From NCBI GenBank assembly GCA_944393505.1, contig CALYAK010000014.1, positions 1 to 36,475 on the forward strand: a DNA stretch of 36,475 bases, read 5' to 3'. A program made the translations under genes and the position numbers. The DNA is from an uncultured Clostridia bacterium (GTDB lineage Bacteria > Bacillota > Clostridia > TANB77 > CAG-508). Below the pieces are notes generated by a model. The model saw nothing but the letters and a program-made list of their open reading frames with translations. It was not told the DNA's origin and did not search any database. Positions 16,279 to 24,185 of this stretch are shown in pieces (within the stretch, counting starts at the first letter, position 1; every line of letters begins with the position of its first letter).

Positions 16279-18537
16279 TTACATCATGTTTGTTGGGTTT
16301 AAATCCACGACAATATTTGTTTTTTGTAAGTCCTTCTGCTTTAATTCTTGCTCACAGATTTGGATGCTTTGATTGATAAAATCTGCAACCCAATCTTCAA
16401 ATTTGCATTTTAATAGCATACGCCACCTGATTTTATTTTTGATACGATCAACTGGTGCTGGCAGTGGACTATATAGAATAACAGGCAAATTCTCGGTTTG
16501 AATTTGCTTTTTCATTACTTGATATAGTTTTTGCGAAACTTTCTGAACATATTCTAAGTTTTCAGAATGAATTCCAATCACTATTATATCGCAAAATGGT
16601 GGATTTTTCAATTGTTTCCTTAATTCCATCTCTGTTTGATAAAAAACATCGTAATCTTGTTCTTTCGCACATTGAATGCTAAAGTTATCTGGGTTATAGG
16701 TCTGGATAATTACTCTTCCTGGTTCTTTTTCTCTTCCTGCTCTTCCAGCCACTTGCGTTAAAATTTGAAAAGTCTTTTCGGTTGCTCGAAAATCTCCCAT
16801 ATTCAAATTAGAATCAGCAGCAATGACACCCACTAATGTAACATCTGGAAAATGATGTCCTTTTACCACCATCTGCGTTCCAATCAAAATATCAAAATGT
16901 TCTTCACGAAATTTGTTTAAAATTTCTTCATGAGAATTCTTTTTCGTTACCGTATCAATATCCATGCGAATCGTACGCGCACCCGGAAATCTTTTTTGAA
17001 TCTCTTCTTCTAACTTTTGTGTCCCTGTTCCAAAATATCGAATATTTTTACTCTTACACTCTGGACACACTTGTAATAGGTTAGTCTCATAGCCACAATA
17101 ATGGCATTTTAGTTTTTCTTCTTTACGATGATAGGTCAGTGAAATATCACAATTTTTACATTTTGCGGTATAACCACAATCGCGACACATCACAAAAGTA
17201 GAAAATCCTCTTCGGTTTAAAAATAGGATGGTTTGTTTCTTTCTTTCCAAATTTTCTTGCATTTCTTCAAACAGTCTTTGACTAAGCATCGAATGATTTC
17301 CACGAGCAAGCTCTTGCCTCAAGTCCACAATTTCTACTTTGGGCATGGATGCTTGATTTGCTCTCTTGGTTAATTTTAATAAACAAATTTCTTCTTTTTG
17401 TGCTCGATACCTTGTTTCCAATGCCGGTGTAGCACTTCCATAAACAAGCGGAATATTCTCTCTTCTTGCTAAATATCTTGCAACCTCTTTTGCTTGATAA
17501 CGTGGTGTCATTTCCGATTTATACGAATCATCATGTTCCTCATCAATGATGATCAATCCTAAATTTTGTGCAGGTGCAAAAATAGCGGATCTTGCACCAA
17601 TGATAATTTGCGCTCTTCCTTGCTTAATTTTATTCCAACTATCATATCGTTCTCCAATGGATAATTTACTATGTAAAACTGCAATTTTCTCTTCTCCAAA
17701 TCTAGCTAAAAATCGGTCTACGGTTTGTGGAGTTAACGAAATTTCTGGAACTAATAAAATGCTACTTTTCCCTTCTTGTAAACATTTTTGAATGAGTTGC
17801 AAATAGACTTCCGTTTTTCCGGAACCGGTTACGCCTTCTAATAAAAATTCACTAAAGAAACAATCATCCATCGCATCCGCAATTTGCCTAAAAGCATTTT
17901 GTTGTTCTTCCGTTAATGGCAAATTTCCTGTTTTTTGAACCACTTTATGGAGAAATGGATTTCGCTCTACTTGTTTTTCAAAAATCGTAACATAACCATT
18001 TTTCTCTAATGTTTTCATAACCGCTCTCGAAACTCCAGAAAGTTCTTCTACCTCTGTTATTAAAGTTTCTCCATTTTCCATTAAAAAGCGAATGAGTTGA
18101 ATTTGTTTTTCTGATTTCAAAATTCGATTTTTGATTTCTTCTTCTAATTCTTCTGTTTCCTTGTTCAAACGAACAAATTTTAAATTTTTTTCCTTAACAC
18201 GGTTTCCAATTTCTTTGGTCGTAACACCTGGTGGCAATAGCAATTTCATACAGTCTGCCAAATTACAAAAATATCGTTTTTCCATCCATTTGGCAAGTTC
18301 TAGATCTTCTTGATTTAAAAAGCGATTTCCTTCCACAGAACAAATCGTTTTGACTTGAAATCTCGTTGTTTCTTTAATTCCAACGACAAATCCTTCTTCT
18401 GGTTCTTTTTGATTTCCAAAAGGAACAAAAACACGACTTCCGATTAGAATTTGATCTTGTAATTCTTCCGGAATTTGATAATCAAATGTTTTATTTAATT
18501 TTTTTACATTTCGATTAATCACAACTTCTGCAATCAT
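16279..18537 (-). CDS. priA: Primosomal replication restart helicase PriA
   Basis: 752 aa. It restarts stalled forks by unwinding and loading the replicative helicase. The N-terminal 3'-OH binding domain (about 1-100) is followed by a winged-helix region. Next come Walker [13 protein letters not shown] (about 237) and the DEEHD box (about 331). A zinc module between helicase motifs (about 450-500) has [13 protein letters not shown] and CHYCG..CPECKS, eight cysteines. Motif VI follows (QVAGRAGR). It starts 35 bases after the gmk terminator and is followed by def and fmt. Confidence 0.97.
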   Translation of the reverse strand: MIAEVVINRNVKKLNKTFDYQIPEELQDQILIGSRVFVPFGNQKEPEEGFVVGIKETTRFQVKTICSVEGNRFLNQEDLELAKWMEKRYFCNLADCMKLLLPPGVTTKEIGNRVKEKNLKFVRLNKETEELEEEIKNRILKSEKQIQLIRFLMENGETLITEVEELSGVSRAVMKTLEKNGYVTIFEKQVERNPFLHKVVQKTGNLPLTEEQQNAFRQIADAMDDCFFSEFLLEGVTGSGKTEVYLQLIQKCLQEGKSSILLVPEISLTPQTVDRFLARFGEEKIAVLHSKLSIGERYDSWNKIKQGRAQIIIGARSAIFAPAQNLGLIIIDEEHDDSYKSEMTPRYQAKEVARYLARRENIPLVYGSATPALETRYRAQKEEICLLKLTKRANQASMPKVEIVDLRQELARGNHSMLSQRLFEEMQENLERKKQTILFLNRRGFSTFVMCRDCGYTAKCKNCDISLTYHRKEEKLKCHYCGYETNLLQVCPECKSKNIRYFGTGTQKLEEEIQKRFPGARTIRMDIDTVTKKNSHEEILNKFREEHFDILIGTQMVVKGHHFPDVTLVGVIAADSNLNMGDFRATEKTFQILTQVAGRAGREKEPGRVIIQTYNPDNFSIQCAKEQDYDVFYQTEMELRKQLKNPPFCDIIVIGIHSENLEYVQKVSQKLYQVMKKQIQTENLPVILYSPLPAPVDRIKNKIRWRMLLKCKFEDWVADFINQSIQICEQELKQKDLQKTNIVVDLNPTNMM

Positions 18538-18571
18538 TTTCGTTCCCTTTCTCTTTTTTGTTTAGTATATC

Positions 18572-18599
18572 AAAAATAGCTATAGAAAACTATAGCTAT
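18572..18599 (-). terminator. gmk terminator
   Basis: A perfect ATAGCTATAG/CTATAGCTAT stem with a TTTT loop followed by TTTTT on the minus strand, six bases after the gmk stop. It separates the rsmE-gmk and priA-fmt transcription units. Confidence 0.85.
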
Positions 18600-18604
18600 C
18601 CTTC

Positions 18605-19186
18605 CTAAAATCTTAATTTTTGATCTTTTAATTTTAATTCATTTTCAATAATGGTTAGGATAATTTGAACCGTTTTTTCCAAATCATTATTTTTGATCAC
18701 ATAATCATATAGCCCGATCTTAGATTCTTCATAGTCAAAACGATTTAAACGTAATTGAATTTCCTTCATACTTGGTTTTTCGCTACGATTAATTAATCTT
18801 TCTTGTAATACTTCTTTTGGAACTTTCAAGAAAATGGTAACAACCTTTACTTCATCTTTTAAAAGTCTTAAAAGATTCTCCGTTCCATTTACATCCATAT
18901 CTTTTACGATTACTTTTCCACTTTGAATTTTCTCATTCATATATTTCTTGGATGTTCCGTAATAATGCTCATGATGAACATCATACTCATATAGCTCTCC
19001 AGCATGAATCATTCTTTCAAATTCTTCAGTTGTGACAAAGTTATAGATTTCTCCCGGAACTTCTCCTGGTCTTGGACTACGATCCGTAAAAGATGGCAAA
19101 GAAACCACATAATCTAAACGTTTCATCAATTCTTTTTTGATCGTATCTTTTCCTGCTCCTGATACCCCAGATAACAATACTAACAT
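18605..19186 (-). CDS. gmk: Guanylate kinase
   Basis: 193 aa. It phosphorylates GMP to GDP. The P-loop GVSGAGKDT is at 7-15, the GMP-binding block SFTDRSPRPGE at 32-42, and YDVHHEHYYGTS follows. Compared with the usual SxTTRxPRxGE, the third position is Asp (D35) instead of Thr, and the P-loop is GVSGAG rather than GPSGVG. These are mild departures; Arg36, Arg39, Gly41 and Glu42 are kept. The start overlaps the end of rpoZ by 7 bases, and the remA-rpoZ-gmk order is standard in this phylum. Confidence 0.92.
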   Translation of the reverse strand: MLVLLSGVSGAGKDTIKKELMKRLDYVVSLPSFTDRSPRPGEVPGEIYNFVTTEEFERMIHAGELYEYDVHHEHYYGTSKKYMNEKIQSGKVIVKDMDVNGTENLLRLLKDEVKVVTIFLKVPKEVLQERLINRSEKPSMKEIQLRLNRFDYEESKIGLYDYVIKNNDLEKTVQIILTIIENELKLKDQKLRF

Positions 19187-19368
19187 GCTCTCACCTTACC
19201 CTCTGCAATTTCTACCGCAGCTGTTGTAACTGGTGACTCATAAGTTTTATCAATTAAAACAGGACTTCCTAGTGCAATTTGTCTTGCTCTTTTTGCTGTT
19301 ACGATAACAAGAACAAACTTATTATCAACTTTTGTTAATAATTCCTTTACGGTTGGTTTTACCATCAT
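19180..19368 (-). CDS. rpoZ: RNA polymerase omega subunit
   Basis: 62 aa. The conserved block KFVLVIVTAKRARQIALGS (17-35) and the short C-terminus with YESPVTTAAVEIAEGKV identify omega, which helps assemble beta-prime. It overlaps gmk by 7 bases and follows remA by 14. A GGGGG run lies upstream of the tandem ATG ATG start. Confidence 0.93.
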   Translation of the reverse strand: MMVKPTVKELLTKVDNKFVLVIVTAKRARQIALGSPVLIDKTYESPVTTAAVEIAEGKVRAC

Positions 19369-19382
19369 AATTAAAATTCCCC

Positions 19383-19637
19383 CTATTCTTCCTCAATGAT
19401 TTCATCTTTTTCTAATCTTCCTGCTACTGTTTCTGGTTGAACGGCAGATAAAATAATGTGTCCGGAATCCATAATAAGAACTGCTCTCGTTCTTCTTCCA
19501 TACGTAGCATCTACTGCCATACCAGAATCTTTTGCTTCTTGTACGATTCGTTTAATTGGAGCTGATTCTGGACTAACAATTGCGATAATTCGATTTGCTG
19601 ATACAATATTCCCAAATCCAATATTAATTAATTGCAT
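19383..19637 (-). CDS. remA: DUF370 extracellular matrix regulator RemA-like
   Basis: 84 aa. The N-terminus [20 protein letters not shown] and [27 protein letters not shown] are diagnostic of the DUF370/RemA family. These are DNA-binding ring-shaped regulators of matrix and osmoprotection genes in Bacillus. I chose MQLINIG (19637) because AAAGGAG lies before it; an upstream in-frame start would overlap yicC and contain that site. Its function outside Bacillus is inferred. Confidence 0.93.
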   Translation of the reverse strand: MQLINIGFGNIVSANRIIAIVSPESAPIKRIVQEAKDSGMAVDATYGRRTRAVLIMDSGHIILSAVQPETVAGRLEKDEIIEEE

Positions 19638-19650
19638 CCTCGACTCTCCT

Positions 19651-20526
19651 TTACTCAATATTTTGAACTTGTTCTCGAATATCTTCTAAAATGGTTTTGA
19701 TTTCAATAACCAAGTTCGTAATTTCTAGTTTTCCAGATTTTGAACCAATGGTGTTAGTTTCTCGATTCATTTCTTGAATTAAAAAGTCAAGTTTTTTTCC
19801 GATTGGCTGATCATCTTGTAATAAATTCTTCATCTGTAATAAATGGCTTTTTAATCTTGTTAATTCTTCTTCAATCGAGACTTTATCTGCATAAATAACG
19901 GTTTCTTGTGCAAGTCTTGTTTGATCCACTACATCTGTTTTTAAAATTTCTTTAATTCTTTCCTCTAATTTTACTACATAATCTTCAAGAAGTCCAGTAG
20001 ATTCTAAGGAAATTTGTTCTACTAAGTTTTCGATCTTCTGTCTTCTTTCTTCTAAATCTTCTTGTATTTTCTTTCCTTCCTCTTGTCTCATTTGAAGAAA
20101 TTGTGCAATTGCTTCTTGCAAAGTTTCATTTAATTCCATCCAAATGATGTCAGATCCATCTTCTTCTACCTGTAAATTAAAGACATCTGGCATTCTTACT
20201 AAATCAATCACTCGAATTTCTTTGTTTAGTTCATTTTCTTCTGCCAATTCTTTTAACTCGGTTAAATATTCTTTTACAAGCTCATGATTGATTCTTACTT
20301 TTTTTCCTTCATCGCTATAATTATTAAACGTAATCGATACATCAATTTTTCCACGCGTTACATTTTTTAATACTTCTTTTCGGATTTTATCTTCGAAATA
20401 TCCAATATTTCTTGGCATACGAATGCTTAAATCACTATACTTATGATTCACACTTCGGATTTCCACAATATATTCACGGTTATTGATTTCTTTATGGGCT
20501 CTTCCAAACCCTGTCATACTTTTCAT
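19651..20526 (-). CDS. YicC/YloC family endoribonuclease
   Basis: 291 aa, the usual length. The N-terminus [13 protein letters not shown] and [19 protein letters not shown], and the C-terminal block [44 protein letters not shown], are the family hallmarks. YicC proteins are endoribonucleases that affect small RNA stability. It is 13 bases before remA, the conserved yicC-remA-gmk-rpoZ neighbourhood. Confidence 0.95.
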   Translation of the reverse strand: MKSMTGFGRAHKEINNREYIVEIRSVNHKYSDLSIRMPRNIGYFEDKIRKEVLKNVTRGKIDVSITFNNYSDEGKKVRINHELVKEYLTELKELAEENELNKEIRVIDLVRMPDVFNLQVEEDGSDIIWMELNETLQEAIAQFLQMRQEEGKKIQEDLEERRQKIENLVEQISLESTGLLEDYVVKLEERIKEILKTDVVDQTRLAQETVIYADKVSIEEELTRLKSHLLQMKNLLQDDQPIGKKLDFLIQEMNRETNTIGSKSGKLEITNLVIEIKTILEDIREQVQNIE

Positions 20527-20544
20527 TCTTTTTCTCCTAACAAT

Positions 20545-21366
20545 TTACTCTTTTTCCATCTCTTCTTTTGCATTTTTTACCCAATATTCATTTCTCTTTT
20601 TGATATATTGTACAATGGATTTAATCAAATAGTAAATCGCAAAGGCAACAGCAATTAATGGAACAATGGTTGAGAATGTTTCTTCCAAAATCGAGTCTAG
20701 GTAGACTAAAATCATAGATACTACAGCCAGTGCTAAAAATTCTGCAGAGGTTACGGCAATTTTACCAGAATCACGTTTATAGGCAAATTCAAATAACAAG
20801 ATGGTAACAAACAAAAATCCAAAACTGAATAAACATAATTCTTTTAGAAAAATAGCTTTTTCTAATTGGAAATATAGCTGATTAATTAGGATAAAATAAA
20901 CAATCACGAGAACTGCTGCTCCTAAATTAAAGAAAACAATTTCATTTAGCTGAAGTGTCTCTGGTCTAGAAAGTTGCTTCTTTTCCTTTAAAACTTGTTT
21001 TAATGTTTCTAATTGTTTGGTTTGTTCTTCGGATAATTGCACACTTTTCTTGGATTTTTTTGCTTCTTCTAATGCATTTTCTAATTCTTCTACTTTTTGA
21101 TCTTGTTTTTCTTTTTTGGCAATTTCCTTTTTCACAACCTCATTTACGATTTCATCTAGTTTTCCTTCTTCTTGAATCTCTTCTACAATTGGATCTTTTT
21201 CAATCTCCTCTTTTGGCGTTTCTTTTTTTACTGCTTTTTTGGTTGTCGCTTTCGTTTTTGTTGTTTGCGTTTCTACCTTCGTTTTCTTGGTTGTAGTTTG
21301 TGTCTCCTTTTTCGTTGTTGTCGTTTTTTTCTTTTTCGTCTCTTGTTTTTCTTTTTCTTCTGCCAC
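20545..21366 (-). CDS. Unknown membrane protein with Lys/Thr-rich N-terminus
   Basis: 273 aa, not recognised. Residues 1-55 are a low-complexity basic tail of K, T and A repeats (KKKTTTTKKETQTTTKKTK). Residues about 56-125 are acidic and coiled-coil-like. Then come about four membrane segments (FNLGAAVLVIVYFILI, ELCLFSFGFLFVTILLFEF, FLALAVVSMILVYL, FSTIVPLIAVAFAIYYLI) and a basic end. The tail is probably cytosolic and could bind nucleic acid or acidic surfaces, which is inference. It sits 16 bases after rsmE and 18 before yicC, so it is expressed with core genes. Confidence 0.82.
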   Translation of the reverse strand: MAEEKEKQETKKKKTTTTKKETQTTTKKTKVETQTTKTKATTKKAVKKETPKEEIEKDPIVEEIQEEGKLDEIVNEVVKKEIAKKEKQDQKVEELENALEEAKKSKKSVQLSEEQTKQLETLKQVLKEKKQLSRPETLQLNEIVFFNLGAAVLVIVYFILINQLYFQLEKAIFLKELCLFSFGFLFVTILLFEFAYKRDSGKIAVTSAEFLALAVVSMILVYLDSILEETFSTIVPLIAVAFAIYYLIKSIVQYIKKRNEYWVKNAKEEMEKE

Positions 21367-21382
21367 TTTTACTAACCTCCTT

Positions 21383-22126
21383 CTATTCTTCTAATTCATA
21401 TAGGATATTACTAATCATATTCAAAGCAACGGTTTCTGTTCTCAAAATTCTTTTTCCCAGTGTAACAACTTTTGCTCCATTTTCCTGTAACATAAGAACT
21501 TCTTCTGTTGTAATTCCCCCTTCTGGTCCGATTAAAATTGCAATTCGATTTTGTTTCTTCTTTAATTGTTTTAATTCTTCTTTTAAGGTATGACTTTCTT
21601 CTTTTTCATACGCTACTAAAAATACATCAAATTCCGAAATCTTTTCTGTTAGCTCTTTTATCGCACATGGCATATCTACGTTTGGAATTCGATCTCTCCC
21701 ACTTTGTTTGGCTGCACTTTCTACAATTTTTTGCCATCTTTCTACTTTTTTATGTGTACTTTTTTCATCTAACTTTACAATGCAACGGCTCATAACAACA
21801 GGAACTAACGCTTCCATTCCAAGTTCCGTTGCCTTTTGCAAAATCCATTCCATTTTTTCTTGTTTTGGTAAAGCTTGATAAACAACAATTTGATTCTTCG
21901 GTTCTGCTTCACTTTCAACTTTCTGGATCATTTCACACAAAACCGTTTTTTCTCGGAATTCTAAAATCTTGCAAAGATAGTTTTCTCCCTTTTCTAAATT
22001 ACAGACTTGAATCTCATCTTCTTTTTTTAGTCTTAATACATCTCGAATATGTTTTACATCTTCTCCTTGAATTTCAAGATTTTTTTCATTCACTATTTGA
22101 TGATCTTCCACAAAAAACTTTGGCAT
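21383..22126 (-). CDS. rsmE: 16S rRNA (uracil1498-N3)-methyltransferase
   Basis: 247 aa. RsmE methylates U1498 of 16S rRNA. An N-terminal PUA-like domain (about 1-70; VEDHQIV, HIRDVLRLKKEDEIQV) is followed by a SPOUT knot domain with KATELGMEALVPV, ESAAKQSGRDRIP, LIGPEGGITTEE (about 197) and LGKRILRTETVALNMI. It is the first gene of the gmk-side transcript; a promoter lies at 22156-22184. Confidence 0.95.
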   Translation of the reverse strand: MPKFFVEDHQIVNEKNLEIQGEDVKHIRDVLRLKKEDEIQVCNLEKGENYLCKILEFREKTVLCEMIQKVESEAEPKNQIVVYQALPKQEKMEWILQKATELGMEALVPVVMSRCIVKLDEKSTHKKVERWQKIVESAAKQSGRDRIPNVDMPCAIKELTEKISEFDVFLVAYEKEESHTLKEELKQLKKKQNRIAILIGPEGGITTEEVLMLQENGAKVVTLGKRILRTETVALNMISNILYELEE

Positions 22127-22155
22127 ATTTCTTCCTTCCGTCCTTAATATGCTTT

Positions 22156-22184
22156 ATTTTACTATATTTTACAAAAAAGAGCAA
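22156..22184 (-). promoter_or_regulatory. Probable rsmE operon promoter
   Basis: TTGCTC (22179-22184), 17 bp, TAAAAT (22156-22161), 30 bases before the rsmE ATG. It is the only reasonable promoter in this gap. Confidence 0.5.
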
Positions 22185-22268
22185 TAAGTATTATCCGATT
22201 TTCCTTTCTTTTTCTTCCATTTTATGTTATTATTATGTTAATCATCCTTTTAGAAAGGTCGTGACGGA

Positions 22269-22496
22269 ATGAAGGTAATACCTTTTCCTAGTCAACATCA
22301 GCAACCGCAACAACTATCTTTGAGCGGTAAAATCACAGTCTCTGTTTTTTCAGATGAAACCGGTACCCATCTACTTGAAGTTGAAACAGACTTCTCCGTC
22401 TCTGATACGACAGACATTTTGGTTGCCGCAGCAAGTATTATGAACACCCCAGAACTGCTAATTGACTCACAAGACGATCCTTTAACACCAGACTGA
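22269..22496 (+). CDS. Unknown small protein, KVIPFPSQ family, member 1
   Basis: 75 aa, acidic, not recognised. It begins MKVIPFPSQ, then a Gln-rich stretch, then SGKITVSVFSDE...LLEVETDFSVSDTTDILVAAASIM. The next gene downstream has the same N-terminal octamer and a matching core, so they are paralogues. No membrane segment is visible. AAAGG lies ten bases before the ATG. The unit is on the plus strand between rsmE and the tRNA-Gln gene. Confidence 0.75.
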   Translation: MKVIPFPSQHQQPQQLSLSGKITVSVFSDETGTHLLEVETDFSVSDTTDILVAAASIMNTPELLIDSQDDPLTPD

Positions 22497-22518
22497 AGAG
22501 GGGATTTTTTCCCTCTTC
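22495..22518 (+). terminator. Hairpin between the two KVIPFPSQ genes
   Basis: GAAGAGGG, an 8-base T-rich loop, CCCTCTTC, overlapping the first gene's TGA. The tract after it (TCTATTTATTCTTT) is only moderately T-rich, so it may be a leaky terminator or a stabilising 3' hairpin. Confidence 0.5.
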
Positions 22519-22558
22519 TCTATTTATTCTTTCCAAAGCAAAAGGAGTGTTGTTCTCT

Positions 22559-22750
22559 ATGAGTAAAGTCATCCCTTTTCCTAGCCAAGCTATGCCATCG
22601 GAAGAAGATCTCGACTATCAAGGAAAAATTATCATTCGGGCTTATCAGGTCAAGTCTGATCAACAACCATTTTTTAAGATTGATTCGGATTTTGATTCGG
22701 AAAGCTCAATGACGATCTTGGAGATTGCTTACCAATTATTTGATCCTTGA
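22559..22750 (+). CDS. Unknown small protein, KVIPFPSQ family, member 2
   Basis: 63 aa, acidic. It begins MSKVIPFPSQ, then QGKIIIRAYQ...FFKIDSDFDSESSMTILEIAYQLF, which aligns with member 1 in both the octamer and the GKI...DF core. I chose the ATG at 22559; an in-frame GTG four codons earlier lies inside the AAAGGAG ribosome binding site. A strong terminator follows. Function unknown. Confidence 0.75.
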   Translation: MSKVIPFPSQAMPSEEDLDYQGKIIIRAYQVKSDQQPFFKIDSDFDSESSMTILEIAYQLFDP

Positions 22751-22756
22751 AGTCAC

Positions 22757-22788
22757 ACAAAAAGGAGGAGCCGAGGGCTCCTCTTTTT
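22757..22788 (+). terminator. Bidirectional terminator between the small genes and tRNA-Gln
   Basis: GAGGAGCC/GGCTCCTC with a GAG loop, flanked by AAAAAG and CTTTTT. It ends the KVIPFPSQ genes on plus and the tRNA-Gln transcript on minus. Confidence 0.85.
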
Positions 22789-22811
22789 ATATTCATCTAT
22801 TCGATCTTTTT

Positions 22812-22886
22812 TGGTTGGGGTACTGTGATTCGAACACAGGAATGTCGGAGTCAGAGTCCGATGCCTTACCGCTTGGCGATACCCCA
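22812..22886 (-). tRNA. tRNA-Gln (anticodon CTG)
   Basis: 75 nt including an encoded CCA. The acceptor stem TGGGGTA/TACCCCA, discriminator A, the D-arm with AGCGGTAAGGC, anticodon stem TCGGA/TCCGA with 7-base loop CTCTGAC, and the T-arm CTGTG-TTCGAAT-CACAG all fold. The anticodon CTG (22852-22854 on plus as cag) reads CAG codons. Confidence 0.96.
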
Positions 22887-22897
22887 ATATGTTTTGT

Positions 22898-22926
22898 ATT
22901 ATATCACGAATATTTTTCCTTTTCAA
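22898..22926 (-). promoter_or_regulatory. tRNA-Gln promoter
   Basis: TTGAAA (22921-22926), 17 bp, perfect TATAAT (22898-22903), 12 bases before the tRNA 5' end. Confidence 0.75.
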
Positions 22927-22941
22927 TACAAATTATACCAA

Positions 22942-22976
22942 AAAAGAACAGATCTTTATAAGAAAACTGTTCTTTT
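22942..22976 (-). terminator. rpn copy 2 terminator
   Basis: AAAAGAACAG/CTGTTCTTTT with a 15-base loop, seven bases after the rpn copy 2 stop, with a T run on the minus strand. Confidence 0.8.
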
Positions 22977-22983
22977 GAATAAG

Positions 22984-23862
22984 CTATTTTAACTTTAGAA
23001 TTTCTTCTTTACTTAGTCCTGTTAATTCCATAATTATATTAATATCCATTTTCTTTACCAGCATCTTTTTGGCTATTTCTTCTTTTTCTTTTTGTTTTCC
23101 TTCTTTTATTCCCTCTTTCCTTCCTTTTTCTTCTCCTATTGCTATTCCTTCTCGTCTTCCCATTCCTTTTACTGATGCTTCATCATGTAGTGCTTTTTCC
23201 CTCCACCATGCTAACCTTTGCATCTCTTCTTCTTCACTCATTTGATTTAACTTCTCATTTGCCTTCTCTAATTCTTCATTCTCTTTCATTGCTTCTCTCA
23301 CCCTTTCTGCTTTCGGGTTATCGATGAAAAACAGCCAATCTAACAGCTCGTCCTCTTCTTTTTCTTTCCCCTTGATTTTATTTATTTCTAGTATATGGAT
23401 TTCTAGCTTCTCTGTCAAAATCTTTTTTCTCCCTTTTTCCTCAATTATCTTCCATTCTGTATGATATCCTAACTCTTCTAGCCCTTTTATCTCATATTCA
23501 CTTATTAATACTACTATTGTTCTTTCTAACTCAAAATACTCTTCCCCTTCTTGTATCCCTCTTCCATATAACCTTGACCAATAATACAATAATCTTTCTG
23601 GCATATCATCTTTTTTCGCTACTTGCATTTCTACATTAATCTTCTCTCTTCCATTAAACTCTACTACTACATCTAATATCCCTAATTTTCCATGAATTGT
23701 TTCTCTTCTTAAAATTGGATTCTTACTTAAATCTACTTGATCTATTTCCTCTCCTAATATTTTCTCTACAAACCTTTTGGTTATCTTTTCACTTCCTACT
23801 TCTCCAAATAACCTTTGAAATACCACATCTAATTTTGGTGATAACAATTTATATTCTGGCAT
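22984..23862 (-). CDS. Rpn/PD-(D/E)XK nuclease family protein, copy 2
   Basis: 292 aa, a close paralogue of the genes at 1046 and 35156. It has LSPKLDVVFQRLFGE, D64 (GILDV) and E78-x-Q80 (VEMQ). The C-terminus is longer than in copies 1 and 3 because of extra EG/KG units (GRREGIAIGEEKGRKEGIKEGKQKEKEE), then the shared end KKMLxKKMDIN...ELTGLSKEEILKL. AGAGG precedes the ATG. A nine-codon ORF ends three bases upstream. The conserved internal ATG at codon 192 (23289), behind AAAGGGTGA, would give 101 aa. The gene lies just downstream of the Gly-rich surface-protein copy. Confidence 0.9.
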   Translation of the reverse strand: MPEYKLLSPKLDVVFQRLFGEVGSEKITKRFVEKILGEEIDQVDLSKNPILRRETIHGKLGILDVVVEFNGREKINVEMQVAKKDDMPERLLYYWSRLYGRGIQEGEEYFELERTIVVLISEYEIKGLEELGYHTEWKIIEEKGRKKILTEKLEIHILEINKIKGKEKEEDELLDWLFFIDNPKAERVREAMKENEELEKANEKLNQMSEEEEMQRLAWWREKALHDEASVKGMGRREGIAIGEEKGRKEGIKEGKQKEKEEIAKKMLVKKMDINIIMELTGLSKEEILKLK

Positions 23863-23865
23863 CTA

Positions 23866-23892
23866 TTAACCTCTTTTCTTATTTTTAGGCAT
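23866..23892 (-). CDS. Short upstream ORF (leader peptide) of rpn copy 2
   Basis: MPKNKKRG and TAA, ending three bases before the nuclease ATG. AGAAAGG lies ten bases before its ATG. The last codons contain the AGAGG ribosome binding site of the nuclease gene, so ribosomes on the leader would open or cover it. Same design as before the other two rpn genes. Confidence 0.45.
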   Translation of the reverse strand: MPKNKKRG

Positions 23893-23958
23893 GAAAAATA
23901 TACCTTTCTACAAGACCATTTTTTCTTTATTTCATTACATTTTCACTTTTGAATTTTC

Positions 23959-24075
23959 ATTGATATCAATATTAGACTAAAATTCTTTGAACTAATTTTC
24001 TTGAATTAATTTTTCGAAAGAAAAGCTATTCTTCATAGCCAATCTTATCTAACCACATCTTTTATTATTTGTCAA
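23959..24075 (-). promoter_or_regulatory. rpn copy 2 promoter, start-site hairpin and palindrome
   Basis: TTGACA (24070-24075), 17 bp, TTAGAT (24047-24052). GCTAT-N5-ATAGC is at 24025-24039 and ATTGATATCAAT at 23959-23970. The order and spacing match the other two rpn leaders. Confidence 0.7.
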
Positions 24076-24123
24076 TATTTTCCAATAGAATATATAAAAA
24101 TTGTTTTAATAGATATGAAAATG

Positions 24124-24165
24124 TAAAAAATGAAGAGGAAAACAATAGATAGTGCTTTCCTCTTC
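24124..24165 (-). terminator. Terminator after surface-protein copy 2
   Basis: On the minus strand GAAGAGGAAA...TTTCCTCTTC followed by ATTTTTT, 20 bases after the TAA at 24186. It insulates the rpn copy 2 promoter from upstream transcription. Confidence 0.8.
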
Positions 24166-24185
24166 GATATTCTAAAGTATATGGA

